DNA of 64,000 nt from Deltaproteobacteria bacterium (GTDB lineage: Bacteria; Myxococcota_A; UBA796; UBA2385): NCBI GenBank assembly GCA_016792625.1, contig JAEUKK010000116.1, forward strand, positions 186,001 through 250,000. Direction: 5' to 3'. A program made the position numbers and the translations under genes. The first letter of the stretch is position 1; every line of letters begins with the position of its first letter. This document shows, piece after piece, positions 9,065-16,954 of the stretch. The notes beneath the pieces were generated by a model. That model searched no databases and was not told where the DNA came from. It was given only the letters and a program-made list of their open reading frames with translations.

Positions 9065-9766
9065 TCAGCCGAGGTGGAGGCGCCCGCGCAGCTCAGCACG
9101 GAGCTGGGCCAGCGGGACCACCTCGGCGGGCCGCACCGCCGCGCGCGCACACTCCAGCAGGTGCTGGGGGCTCAGGAAGTCGAGCTGGCGGGCGAGGCGG
9201 TCGGCGAGCCGCCGCCCGGGGAAGTAGCGCAGCAGGGCGTCGACGTCGTCGCCTTCGAGCACCGCGTCGGCGGCGGCGAGCTGCTCGGCGTACTGGGCCG
9301 CCATCGCCTCGAGGCGCGCCCGACCGGTCGGCTTGGGCGAGTTGGAGAGGTGGGCGTTCACCGCCGGCACGTAGGTGGCGCGGGCGCTGGACACGAGCTC
9401 GGCCCAGAGCGCGTCGGTGGCGCGGGGGCGGCCGAGCTGGGCCAGGGTGGGCCCCAGCAGGGCCGGGTGGCAGAGGTAGGACTCGGTCTCGAAGTAGGGC
9501 AGCACGTGCACCACCTCGGCTTGGCGCGCGAGGATGGCGTCTGGGTAGGCGTCCCGGTCGACCACGCCCGCGGCCCGCCCCGACCTTGCCCGGCCGTCGG
9601 GGTGCGCGCCGGTGAAGCGCGCGAGCACGGCCTCGTGCCCGCCGACCGGCTCGATCACGATCCGCGGATCGTCGAGCACCCAGCGGTAGACCGCCTCGAC
9701 CAGCGAGTCAGGCCGGCCAGGGCAGAACAACGTGTAGGTCGGTGATATGGAGGGTGGCTTTGGCAT
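9065..9766 (-). CDS. Standalone TOPRIM / DUF4435-like protein
   Basis: This 233-residue protein resembles the DUF4435 family, a TOPRIM-like domain usually found as the C-terminal half of, or partner to, OLD-like AAA ATPases. The supporting pattern is YTLFCPGRPDSLVEAVYRWV at residues 11-30 (where families usually show VEGxxD), then VVDRDAYPD, then VLPYFETESYLCHP (like the E-x-Y-L segment). The glutamate of the first motif appears replaced, while the DxD-like Asp pair is retained. No ATPase gene adjoins it. ATG 9766 has GAGG just upstream. It may be a remnant of a defence or repair ATPase system or a divergent solo nuclease-fold protein; the function is unknown. Confidence 0.5.
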   Translation of the reverse strand: MPKPPSISPTYTLFCPGRPDSLVEAVYRWVLDDPRIVIEPVGGHEAVLARFTGAHPDGRARSGRAAGVVDRDAYPDAILARQAEVVHVLPYFETESYLCHPALLGPTLAQLGRPRATDALWAELVSSARATYVPAVNAHLSNSPKPTGRARLEAMAAQYAEQLAAADAVLEGDDVDALLRYFPGRRLADRLARQLDFLSPQHLLECARAAVRPAEVVPLAQLRAELRGRLHLG

Positions 9767-9954
9767 CGGGCCTCAGTCGCGGGCGGGCAGGCGCGCGCCG
9801 CCGCGCACAGGGGTCGGACCGGGCCGGGGCGCCCAAGAGGCCCCGCGCCGCGGGCTGCACCAGGGAATAACCGGAGCTTGACCCGCCCCTGGCGCCCCCG
9901 CTCCCTCTCGGTCAGGCACAGGGCGCCCCGCCTTCGATATGGTTCGGGATCGCC

Positions 9955-12348
9955 GTGTCACAGCCTCACCCCGCCGATCCGCCCCCGTCCGCCGCGCCGG
10001 AGGGGGCCCACGCCCCCATCGACCGCCGGGCCGCCGGCGTGGTCGTCCTGGCGATGTTGGCGTTTAGCTTCATGCCCGCGTTCACGCGGGCGGCGGCGGC
10101 GCCCGTGCTCGGGGTCAGCGCGTGGCGGGCCCTCTTCGTCTGCCTCTCCTTTGTGGTGGCGGCGGCTCTGCGCGAGCGCGAGGCCCTGCGCCGGCCGACG
10201 CCCGAGGCCCTCCGCCTTGGCCTGCTGCTCGGCGGCGCCCAGGCCCTCGCCTCGGCGACTTTTGTGGGCGGCTATGCGCTGACCACCGTGGCCAACACGG
10301 TGTTCTTGCACAACCTCGCCCCGCTGGCCGTCTTCCCGCTGGCGTGGTTTAGCTTTGGCGAGCGGCCCCGACCCGCGGCCATCGCCGGCGTCGCGGTCGC
10401 TGTGCTGGGGGTCGGCCTGCTCTCGGGCCTGAGCCTCTTCCAGGTCGCGCACTTCGCCAGCGCCCGCTTCTTGCTGGGCGACGGCCTCGCGCTGCTCTCG
10501 GGCCTTGGCTACGCCGGCGTGCTCGTGATCACGCGGGCCAGCCGCAGGGCGGGGGCCCCGCTGTTCACCACCCTGGCCATCGCCTGGGCGGTGGCGGCGG
10601 TGGTGCTCGGCCTGATCGCCCTGCTGGCCGGTGATCTGTGGATCGGCGGGCCCGCCCTGGGCTGGACGCTGGGCCTCGCCCTGCTCAGCACCACGCTGCC
10701 CTTCGCCTTGCTCAACCACGGCCTCGGGCGGCTCGGCGCGGGCACGGTCAGCGTGCTCTCGCTGGCCGAGGTGCTCTTCGCCACCGCGCAGGGGGTGCTC
10801 TTCTTCGGCGAGGCGCTCTCGCCCCTGGGCTGGCTGGGCGGCGCGCTGGTCGCCGCGGGGGTGCTCTACGCGCTGGGCGGTGAGGGCCCTGCGGATGGCG
10901 CGGCGGTCGAAGCCGGCCCGAGCCCGGCGCTGCGGTCGGCCCGGGCCTGGCGCCTCGGCGGCGCGCTGCTCTGCCTCAACGCCGCGGCGGTGCTCGCCCT
11001 CACCGATCCGGGCAGCGGCGCGCACCTGCTCGCCGTGGCCGCCGCGCTCGCGCTGGCCCGGCTGGGCCCCAGCCTCGCCCGCCTCGGCGCGGGCCCCGCC
11101 CTCCAGCGGGTGGTGGGCGGGGGCGCCGCGGTGGTCGCCGCCGCGGCGGTGGTCGGCTTGGTCAGCCGCGGGGTGATGGTCAGCGCGCCCTCTTGGCCCA
11201 CCCTGATCCTCGTGATCAGCGCCCTCGCCGTTGATGTGGCCCTCGCCGGGCGTGAGCCCGCGGCCGAGCGCGACCCCCTCCTGCCCCTGCGCCTCGGCGC
11301 GCTGGGCCTCGCCGCGGCGCAGGCCTTGGCCCTCGCCGGCCACCCGCGGGCCGATGTGGCCGCCGCCTTGGGCGCGCTGTGCATTGTCCTCGCCGCGGCG
11401 GCGCCGATCGCCGCGGCAGCGGCGGGGGGTGGCCCGCCCCGCGGGCCCGCGGTGGAGCGCGAGGCGGCGCTGGCCCCGCTCCTTCGCCCCCGGGCGCTGG
11501 TGCCGGCGGCCCTGGCCCTGTGGCTGAGCGGCGGCCTGAGCGCCGTGCAGCCGGGTGAGCGCGCGGTGGTCGAACGTTTTGGCGCGCCCCAGGGCGCGGT
11601 GCGCGCGCCCGGTCTGGCGGTGCACGCCCCGCCGCCCATTGACCAGCTGCGGCGGGTCGAGGTCGGGCGGGCGCGCCGGGCCGCGCTGCTCGAGGGCGGC
11701 GGCTTGGTGCTCTGCGGCGACCAGTCCTTGCTGAGCCTCGACGCCAATCTGCACTACGAGATCGACGACCCCAAGGCCTTCCTCTACGGGGTCGACGATC
11801 CAGAGGCGGTGCTGGTCGAGCTTGGCCGCGCCGCGGTGCTCGAGCGGGTGGCGGGCCGCAGCCACGAGGACCTGCTCACCACCGGCCGGGCGGCGGTCGA
11901 GGCCGACGTGCTCGCCGATCTGCGGGCGGCCAGCGCGCAGGTGGGCCTGGGCGTGCGGGTGCGCGGGGTCCAGCTCGGCGCGGTGCGGGTGCCTGCGCCG
12001 GCGCTGGGCGCCTTCCTCGAGGTGATCAGCGCGGCCGAGGCCCGAGAGACCGCGATCAACCAAGCCGAGGCCTATGCGGCGGGGCTGCTCCCGGCGGCGG
12101 GCGGCGCGGCCCTCACCCGCACCGCCGCGGCCCACGCCCACGCCCGCGGGCGCCTCGCCCAGGCCCGGGCCGACGCGGCCCTGCTCGAGGCCTGGTCGAC
12201 CGGGGGCGCGGGCGCCGCCGCGCTGACCCTGCAGCGCCTGCGCCTCGAGGGCCTGGAGCGCGCGTGGACCGGCCACCGCCTGCTGGTCCTGCCCGCCGGT
12301 GTGCAGCTCGAGGGGGCGCTGCCCGCCCCGCCGGCGCCTCCACGATGA
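9955..12348 (+). CDS. DMT (EamA-type) permease fused to extra membrane segments and an HflK-like SPFH domain
   Basis: This 797-residue fusion has three regions. Residues about 25-305 look like a ten-helix drug/metabolite transporter with two EamA repeats (FVGGYALTTVANTVFLHNLAPL; STTLPFALLNHGLGRLGAGT). Residues about 325-530 add roughly seven hydrophobic segments. From about 533 (GERAVVERFG) an SPFH/Band-7 domain of HflK type runs to about 705, including LLTTGRAAVEADV and EARETAINQAEAY. The GTG start gives MSQPHPADPPP. HflK normally pairs with HflC to cage FtsH, and an HflC-like gene follows 22 bases downstream. The frame is uninterrupted, so the fusion is real unless there is an assembly error. 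Transport substrate and role are unknown. Confidence 0.82.
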   Translation: MSQPHPADPPPSAAPEGAHAPIDRRAAGVVVLAMLAFSFMPAFTRAAAAPVLGVSAWRALFVCLSFVVAAALREREALRRPTPEALRLGLLLGGAQALASATFVGGYALTTVANTVFLHNLAPLAVFPLAWFSFGERPRPAAIAGVAVAVLGVGLLSGLSLFQVAHFASARFLLGDGLALLSGLGYAGVLVITRASRRAGAPLFTTLAIAWAVAAVVLGLIALLAGDLWIGGPALGWTLGLALLSTTLPFALLNHGLGRLGAGTVSVLSLAEVLFATAQGVLFFGEALSPLGWLGGALVAAGVLYALGGEGPADGAAVEAGPSPALRSARAWRLGGALLCLNAAAVLALTDPGSGAHLLAVAAALALARLGPSLARLGAGPALQRVVGGGAAVVAAAAVVGLVSRGVMVSAPSWPTLILVISALAVDVALAGREPAAERDPLLPLRLGALGLAAAQALALAGHPRADVAAALGALCIVLAAAAPIAAAAAGGGPPRGPAVEREAALAPLLRPRALVPAALALWLSGGLSAVQPGERAVVERFGAPQGAVRAPGLAVHAPPPIDQLRRVEVGRARRAALLEGGGLVLCGDQSLLSLDANLHYEIDDPKAFLYGVDDPEAVLVELGRAAVLERVAGRSHEDLLTTGRAAVEADVLADLRAASAQVGLGVRVRGVQLGAVRVPAPALGAFLEVISAAEARETAINQAEAYAAGLLPAAGGAALTRTAAAHAHARGRLAQARADAALLEAWSTGGAGAAALTLQRLRLEGLERAWTGHRLLVLPAGVQLEGALPAPPAPPR

Positions 12349-12370
12349 CCCCCTGCTTTTGGGAGCGCCG

Positions 12371-13348
12371 ATGAGCGCAGACAACGACCAAAACGCGGAC
12401 CTGCCGGCTGATCCGGCGGGCGGGGCCCCTCCGCAGCCGAGCGCTGCGGGGGCCACACCCGCTGCGGGCCGCCCAGGCTTTGGCCCGGCGGCGCAGGTGG
12501 GCCTGCTCGTGGCGGGCCTCGCTTGGACCCTGGGCGGCAGCCTGTACACGGTCGACGCCCGCGAGGTCGCGCTGGTCACCATGTTCGGCGCCACCGTGCG
12601 CACGGTGACCGCGCCCGGCCTCTACCTGCGGGCGCCCTGGCCGCTGCACGAGGTCCAGCGCATCGACCGGCGCGCGCGCCTGCTCAGCGTGCCCGCCTCG
12701 GATGTGCTGACGAAGGACAAGAAGAACCTCGTGGTCGAACCTTTCCTCGTCTGGCGGGTCGAGGACCCGGAGCGTTTTACCGAGGCCGTGGGCAGCGCCG
12801 AGGCGGCCGAGACCCAGCTCGCCGACCTCGTGCTCAGCCGCATCGCCAGCAGCCTCGGGCAGCGCGAGTTCAGCGAGCTCATCGCGGTGGGCAAGACCGA
12901 CGCCGCCCTGCTCAGCCCCGAGCTCCGCGCGGCGCTCGACGAGGTCGCCCTGCAGCGGCTCGGGGTGCGGGTGCTCGAGCTCCGGCTGCGGCAGCTCGGC
13001 CTCCCCCTGCAAAACGAGCAGTCCATCTACGAGCGCATGCGGGCCGAGCGCGGCCGCATCGCCAACGCCTACCGCTCCGAGGGGGAGGAGCGGGCCGCCG
13101 GCCTCCGCGCCGAGGCCGACCGCCAAGCCGCCGAGCTGCGGGCCCAAGCCGAGGAGGACGCCGCCCGCATCGAGGCCGCCGGCGAGGCCGAGGCCGCCCG
13201 GCTCTACGCCGAGGCCTGGGCCCGCGACCCGGCGCTGTTCTCGCTGATGCGGCAGCTCGAGGCCTACGAGGCCGCCTTGGGGGAGGACGATCTGGTCGTG
13301 CTGCCCGCCGAGAGCGCCGCGCTGCGCGTGCTCCGGGAGGGCCCCTGA
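12371..13348 (+). CDS. hflC: HflC-like SPFH membrane protein
   Basis: This 325-residue protein has one N-terminal transmembrane segment (about residues 38-58), then an SPFH domain starting at TVDAREVALVTMFGA. The charged coiled-coil tail is typical of HflC (RMRAERGRIANAYRSEGEE, then AEAARLYAEAWARDPALF). HflC with HflK modulates the FtsH protease in the inner membrane. The Ala/Pro-rich N-terminus (residues 1-35) is longer than usual. It lies between two HflK-like proteins, so the operon could build a three-component SPFH assembly. ATG 12371 is used; the following gene begins inside its stop codon. Confidence 0.87.
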   Translation: MSADNDQNADLPADPAGGAPPQPSAAGATPAAGRPGFGPAAQVGLLVAGLAWTLGGSLYTVDAREVALVTMFGATVRTVTAPGLYLRAPWPLHEVQRIDRRARLLSVPASDVLTKDKKNLVVEPFLVWRVEDPERFTEAVGSAEAAETQLADLVLSRIASSLGQREFSELIAVGKTDAALLSPELRAALDEVALQRLGVRVLELRLRQLGLPLQNEQSIYERMRAERGRIANAYRSEGEERAAGLRAEADRQAAELRAQAEEDAARIEAAGEAEAARLYAEAWARDPALFSLMRQLEAYEAALGEDDLVVLPAESAALRVLREGP

Positions 13349-14217
13349 GCCCGGCCCGGCGCCGGGTCGGCGCGCTGCTCGCCGCGCTGCCGGCGCTCTG
13401 GTTGGCCAGCGGCCTCTACCGGGTCGAGGCGGGTGAGGCGGCGGTGGTCTACCGCTTCGGCGCGGCCCGGGCGGTGGAGCGCAGCGGCCTGCACCTGCGC
13501 GCGCCCTGGCCGATCGAGGCCCACACCCAAGTCGCGATCAACGAGGTGCGGCGGGTCGAGGGCGGCCGGCAGCGCCTGCTCACCGCCGACACGAACCTCA
13601 TCGAGCTCGAGCTGGTGCTGCAGTACACCGTGCAGGACCCGGCCGCGTGGCTGGTCGGCGCGGCGGACCCCGACGCCGCCCTCCGCGGGCTGCTCATGGC
13701 CGAGGCGACCGCCGCGGTGGGCCAGCAGGTCGTCGACGAGCTGCTCACCACCGGGCGGGCCGAGCTCGAGCGCCACGTCGCGGAGCGGGTCGGGGCGGCG
13801 GCCGCCGCCTTGCAGCTCGGGGTGCGCGTGGGCGGCGTCGAGGTCAAAGACCTGAGCCCGCCGGCGCCGGTGCGCGACGCGTTCACCGACGTGTCCAGCG
13901 CCCGGGGTGACCGCGAGACGCTGGCGCTCGGGGCCGATGGTTACGTCAGCCAGGCCCTTCCCGCGGCCCGGGGCCTGGCCGCGACCCAGCGCAGCGCCGC
14001 CCAGGCCACTGCCGCTGCCCGGGTGGCCCAGGCCCGCGGCGACGTGGCGCGTTTTGAGGCCCTGCGCGCCGCGCACGCCGCCGCCCCCGGGGCGACCCGC
14101 AACCGCCTGTGGGTGGATAGCCTCGGCCGCCTGCGGGGGCAGACCCGGGTGCAGAGCTTGCCCGCGGGCGCGGTGCTCGAGCTCCCGCCGCCCGCCGCCG
14201 GCCGGAGCGCCCCGTGA
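13345..14217 (+). CDS. Second HflK-like SPFH protein, probable CTG start
   Basis: This 290-residue protein has an N-terminal hydrophobic segment (about residues 8-24). An HflK-type SPFH domain follows: VEAGEAAVVYRFGAA, HLRAPWPIEAHT, LLTTGRAELERHV and DRETLALGADGYVSQ. I see no ATG, GTG or TTG at a suitable place before the membrane segment. CTG 13345 overlaps the HflC stop (CTGA) and has GGGAGG four bases upstream, so a CTG start is the best reading. It is paralogous to the SPFH part of the permease fusion. The downstream sulfatase-fold gene overlaps its stop by GTGA, so all four genes form one coupled unit. Confidence 0.78.
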   Translation: MSPARRRVGALLAALPALWLASGLYRVEAGEAAVVYRFGAARAVERSGLHLRAPWPIEAHTQVAINEVRRVEGGRQRLLTADTNLIELELVLQYTVQDPAAWLVGAADPDAALRGLLMAEATAAVGQQVVDELLTTGRAELERHVAERVGAAAAALQLGVRVGGVEVKDLSPPAPVRDAFTDVSSARGDRETLALGADGYVSQALPAARGLAATQRSAAQATAAARVAQARGDVARFEALRAAHAAAPGATRNRLWVDSLGRLRGQTRVQSLPAGAVLELPPPAAGRSAP

Positions 14218-15680
14218 AGCACCTGCGCACACTGCTCATCCTCGGGGCCCTGCTCAACGCCCTCGTGCTGCTGTTTTTGCTCGCGCGCGATCCGGCGCCC
14301 GAGGGCGCAGACGCGGGCCTGGGCGCCGCCCTTGAGCCCCTGGTCGAGGACGCGACCATGGCCAGCGCCCGCTACACGCTGGGCGAGGCGGCGGCCAAGA
14401 CCAACCTCATCGTCATCAGCATGGACGCCCTGCGCATGGACCACACCGGCCTGGGCGGTCATACCGGCGGGCTGACCCCGAACCTCGACCGCTTTGGCGA
14501 CGAGGCGGTGGTGTTCACAAACGCGGTCAGCGCGGCGAGCTGGACGCTGCCTTCGCATATGTCGATGTGGACGGCCCGCTGGCCTTCGGTGCACCGGGTG
14601 ACCAACAAGCTCAGCCTGCTCGGGCAGGGGCAGATGGCCGACACGACGCTGTCGCCGGGCATCGAGACCCTGCCGAACCTGCTCTGCCAGGCGGGTTTTG
14701 TCTGCGCGGCGTTTACCGGCGGCGCGGGGGTCTCGGGGCGCTTTGGCTTCAACCGCGGTTTTGGCACCTACGTCGATGACCGGGCCTTCGCCGGCCTCGA
14801 CTACTCGGCCCCGCTGGCGCTGGAGTGGCTTCAGCAGCACAAAGACGAGCGCTTCTTCCTATTTCTGCACGGCTACGACAGCCACGGTCAGCACCCCCTG
14901 CCCGAGAGCATCATCAAGGGGATCCCCTACGCGGGCAGCCTCGACGGCGGCATTGAGGAGCAGGCCCGCCTGCGCGAGGAGGGCCTCGCCGCCATCCAGG
15001 CCCCGGGTCAGGACGCCAGCCTCGTGGGCAAGGTCGGCCCCGAGGACGCGGCCTTCCTCCGTGGGATCTACGGCAAAAAGGTGCAGCAGGCCGATGAGCG
15101 GCTGGGCGCCTTCCTCGACGGGGTCAAGCGCCTCGGCCTGCTCGACAACACCCTGGTGGTCGTTGTCTCCGACCACGGCGACGAGTTTTTGGAGCACGGC
15201 GGCCTCGACCACGGCCACACGCTCTACGAGGAGCAGCTCCACACCGTCTTCGTGATGCGCGTGCCGGGTTTTGCCCGCAAGCACGAGGTCGACGGCGTCG
15301 CGCGCACGGTCGACCTCTTCCCCACCCTGCTCGCGCTGCTTGAGCAGCCGGTGCCCGCCGGCCTCGACGGCCAGAGCCTGCTGCCCATGATCCGCGGAGA
15401 GGAGCCGGGTCGCCTCGCCTTCGCCGAGACCGACTACCGCCTCTTCGTGCACCGCCGGGCCATTCGGGAGGGGCGCTACAAGCTGGTGCTCGACCTTCAA
15501 GATGGGGAGCGGCGGCTCTTTGACCTCGAGGCGGATCCGCTGGAGCAGCGCGACATCAGCAGCGGAGAGCCGCGCCGCACCTACGAGCTCGAGCAGTCGC
15601 TCAAGCGCTGGATGACCGAGCACGGCACCAACCCGCAGCACTACCTGGGGATCCGGCAGGAGCCGATCACCATCTTTTGA
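14214..15680 (+). CDS. Sulfatase-fold (alkaline-phosphatase superfamily) membrane-anchored hydrolase
   Basis: This 488-residue protein has an N-terminal membrane anchor (about residues 5-24) and a sulfatase-type domain: IVISMDALRMDH (D71), SWTLPSHMS (T111, S114) and VVSDHGDEFLEH (D320-H321). The Cys/Ser-X-Pro-Ser-Arg formylglycine motif of true sulfatases is absent. The TLPSH version has Thr in the nucleophile region, as in phospho-transferring members, so phosphatase or phosphoglycerol/phosphoethanolamine-transferase-like chemistry is more likely than sulfate ester hydrolysis. It is coupled by GTGA to the SPFH gene before it and followed by a strong inverted repeat. It probably acts on the periplasmic face of the inner membrane. 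Confidence 0.78.
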   Translation: MKHLRTLLILGALLNALVLLFLLARDPAPEGADAGLGAALEPLVEDATMASARYTLGEAAAKTNLIVISMDALRMDHTGLGGHTGGLTPNLDRFGDEAVVFTNAVSAASWTLPSHMSMWTARWPSVHRVTNKLSLLGQGQMADTTLSPGIETLPNLLCQAGFVCAAFTGGAGVSGRFGFNRGFGTYVDDRAFAGLDYSAPLALEWLQQHKDERFFLFLHGYDSHGQHPLPESIIKGIPYAGSLDGGIEEQARLREEGLAAIQAPGQDASLVGKVGPEDAAFLRGIYGKKVQQADERLGAFLDGVKRLGLLDNTLVVVVSDHGDEFLEHGGLDHGHTLYEEQLHTVFVMRVPGFARKHEVDGVARTVDLFPTLLALLEQPVPAGLDGQSLLPMIRGEEPGRLAFAETDYRLFVHRRAIREGRYKLVLDLQDGERRLFDLEADPLEQRDISSGEPRRTYELEQSLKRWMTEHGTNPQHYLGIRQEPITIF

Positions 15681-15723
15681 CAGGGGCACGACCGAGACCG
15701 GCCGGGTGCTGCGTAGGCGCGCG

Positions 15724-15743
15724 GCGGCCGGAGGTCCGGCCGC
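15724..15743. terminator. Perfect inverted repeat after the SPFH operon
   Basis: GCGGCCGGA (15724-15732) and TCCGGCCGC (15735-15743) form a perfect inverted repeat. As RNA it would fold with a shorter stem and a small loop. It lies 43 bases after the sulfatase-fold stop and 26 bases before the next start. There is no T-run, so it may be a pause or attenuation structure and not a classical terminator. Confidence 0.42.
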
Positions 15744-15769
15744 ATGACCCACCGCCACCCGGAGCTTGC

Positions 15770-16255
15770 TTGTCCCGCACGATCTGCGCCGCCTTCGCCC
15801 TCGTCTTTGCCTTCGCCTCGACCGCCGCGGTCGCGGCGCCGCAGCAGCGCCAGGTCGCCCAATTCGGCCTCGGCCTTGGCGGCAGCTGGTGGGGCGGCGG
15901 GGTGGCCGGCCGCTACAACCTGTCGGACAGTCAGTTTGTGCAGGGCTCGATCGGCACCGTCGCCACGCCCGACGCCCGCGGGCCGGGCTTGACCTTCGAC
16001 TACATGCTCCGCACCAAGGAGCTCAAGAACAACGGCGATGTGGCGCTGAGCGCCTACTTCGGCGGTGGGGCCTCGCTGGGCGGCAGCGACGACGACGGCC
16101 CGATCCTCGGGCTGCTGCCCGGCGCGGGGCTGCAGGTCGACGTGCTCGAGATCCCGCTCGACATCAACATCGAGTATCGGCCGCTGGTCGCCGTGCTGCC
16201 CGACCCGAACATCGGCCTCATCGGGCTCGGCGTGCGCGTGCACTACTGGTTCTGA
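15770..16255 (+). CDS. Small exported outer-membrane-type beta-barrel protein
   Basis: This 161-residue protein starts at TTG 15770, with GGAG five bases upstream, giving MSRTICAAFALVFAFASTAAVAAP, a clear signal peptide with AxA cleavage. The mature part alternates polar and hydrophobic residues with many glycines (FGLGLGGSWWGGGVAGRY). It ends in VRVHYWF, the terminal aromatic residue typical of outer-membrane proteins recognised by BamA. I do not recognise a specific family; the short length would fit an eight-strand barrel. It stands alone between the SPFH operon and ribE. Confidence 0.65.
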   Translation: MSRTICAAFALVFAFASTAAVAAPQQRQVAQFGLGLGGSWWGGGVAGRYNLSDSQFVQGSIGTVATPDARGPGLTFDYMLRTKELKNNGDVALSAYFGGGASLGGSDDDGPILGLLPGAGLQVDVLEIPLDINIEYRPLVAVLPDPNIGLIGLGVRVHYWF

Positions 16256-16336
16256 GCCGCGCCGCGGGCGCGCTGGCCCGGGTGTGCGGGCTGGGGCGGC
16301 ACGCCTGGGGGCGCTAAGCTCCCCGGCGGAGGTGCC

Positions 16337-16954
16337 ATGTTCACCGGGATCGTGCAGGGGCGGGCCACAGTGACCGCGGTGGAGGACCTCGCCGGCTTGC
16401 GGCGGCTCTGGCTGGCCCTGCCCCCAGGGCGCGGGGCGGGCCTGGTGCCGGGCGCCAGCGTCTCCGTGGCCGGCGTCTGCCTCACCGCGGTCGAGGTCGA
16501 GGGCGACGCCGCGCGCTTTGACCTCATCGACGAGACGCTGCGCCGCACCAGCCTCGGCGCGCTGGGGGTTGGTGACCCCGTCAACGTCGAGCGCGCGGCG
16601 CGGTTCGGCGATGAGATCGGCGGCCACCTGCTCAGCGGCCACGTGCTCGGCTGCGCGCAGCTGGTCGAGCGCCTGCCCTCGGCCCACAACCTCGAGCTGC
16701 GCCTCGCCCCGCCTGCCGAGGCCCGCCGCTTCGTGATGAGCAAGGGCTACATCGGCATCGACGGGTGCAGCCTGACCATCGGCGCGGTGCAAACCGACGG
16801 CAGCTTCTCGGTGCACCTCATCCCCGAGACGCTGCGGCTCACCACGCTCGGCGACAAGCGCGTGGGCGACGCGCTGAACCTCGAGGTCGACGCCCTGACC
16901 CAGGCGGTGGTCGAGCGGGCCGAGCAGCTGCTCGCCGCGCGGGGCCTGCTGTGA
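16337..16954 (+). CDS. ribE: Riboflavin synthase alpha subunit
   Basis: This 205-residue protein has the diagnostic MFTGIVQG start and the two tandem lumazine-binding repeats. The first has SVSVAGVCLTAV and GDEIGGHLLSGHV; the second has GYIGIDGCSLTIGAV and LIPETLRLTTLG. The enzyme dismutates two 6,7-dimethyl-8-ribityllumazine molecules to riboflavin and a pyrimidinedione. GGAGG lies just before the ATG and a TAAGCT hexamer at 16315-16320 could be a -10 element. No other rib genes are nearby. The last codons overlap by GTGA the start of an ABC-type substrate-binding lipoprotein, which hints at a vitamin-related importer. Confidence 0.95.
   Translation: MFTGIVQGRATVTAVEDLAGLRRLWLALPPGRGAGLVPGASVSVAGVCLTAVEVEGDAARFDLIDETLRRTSLGALGVGDPVNVERAARFGDEIGGHLLSGHVLGCAQLVERLPSAHNLELRLAPPAEARRFVMSKGYIGIDGCSLTIGAVQTDGSFSVHLIPETLRLTTLGDKRVGDALNLEVDALTQAVVERAEQLLAARGLL

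Noticed and set aside
6742..9150. Long open frame on the minus strand opposite the M13 peptidase
   Set aside because: Gly/Val/Arg-rich translation with no domain; it mirrors the codon bias of the peptidase gene, whose motifs (HELTH, GENIAD) are intact on the plus strand.
9958..12603. 881-codon minus-strand frame opposite the permease-SPFH fusion
   Set aside because: Low-complexity Arg/Gln/Gly/Glu translation typical of antisense reading of GC-rich genes; the plus-strand product has recognisable domains.
14214..15680. Arylsulfatase assignment for the sulfatase-fold gene
   Set aside because: The formylglycine consensus is missing; TLPSH points to a different branch of the superfamily.
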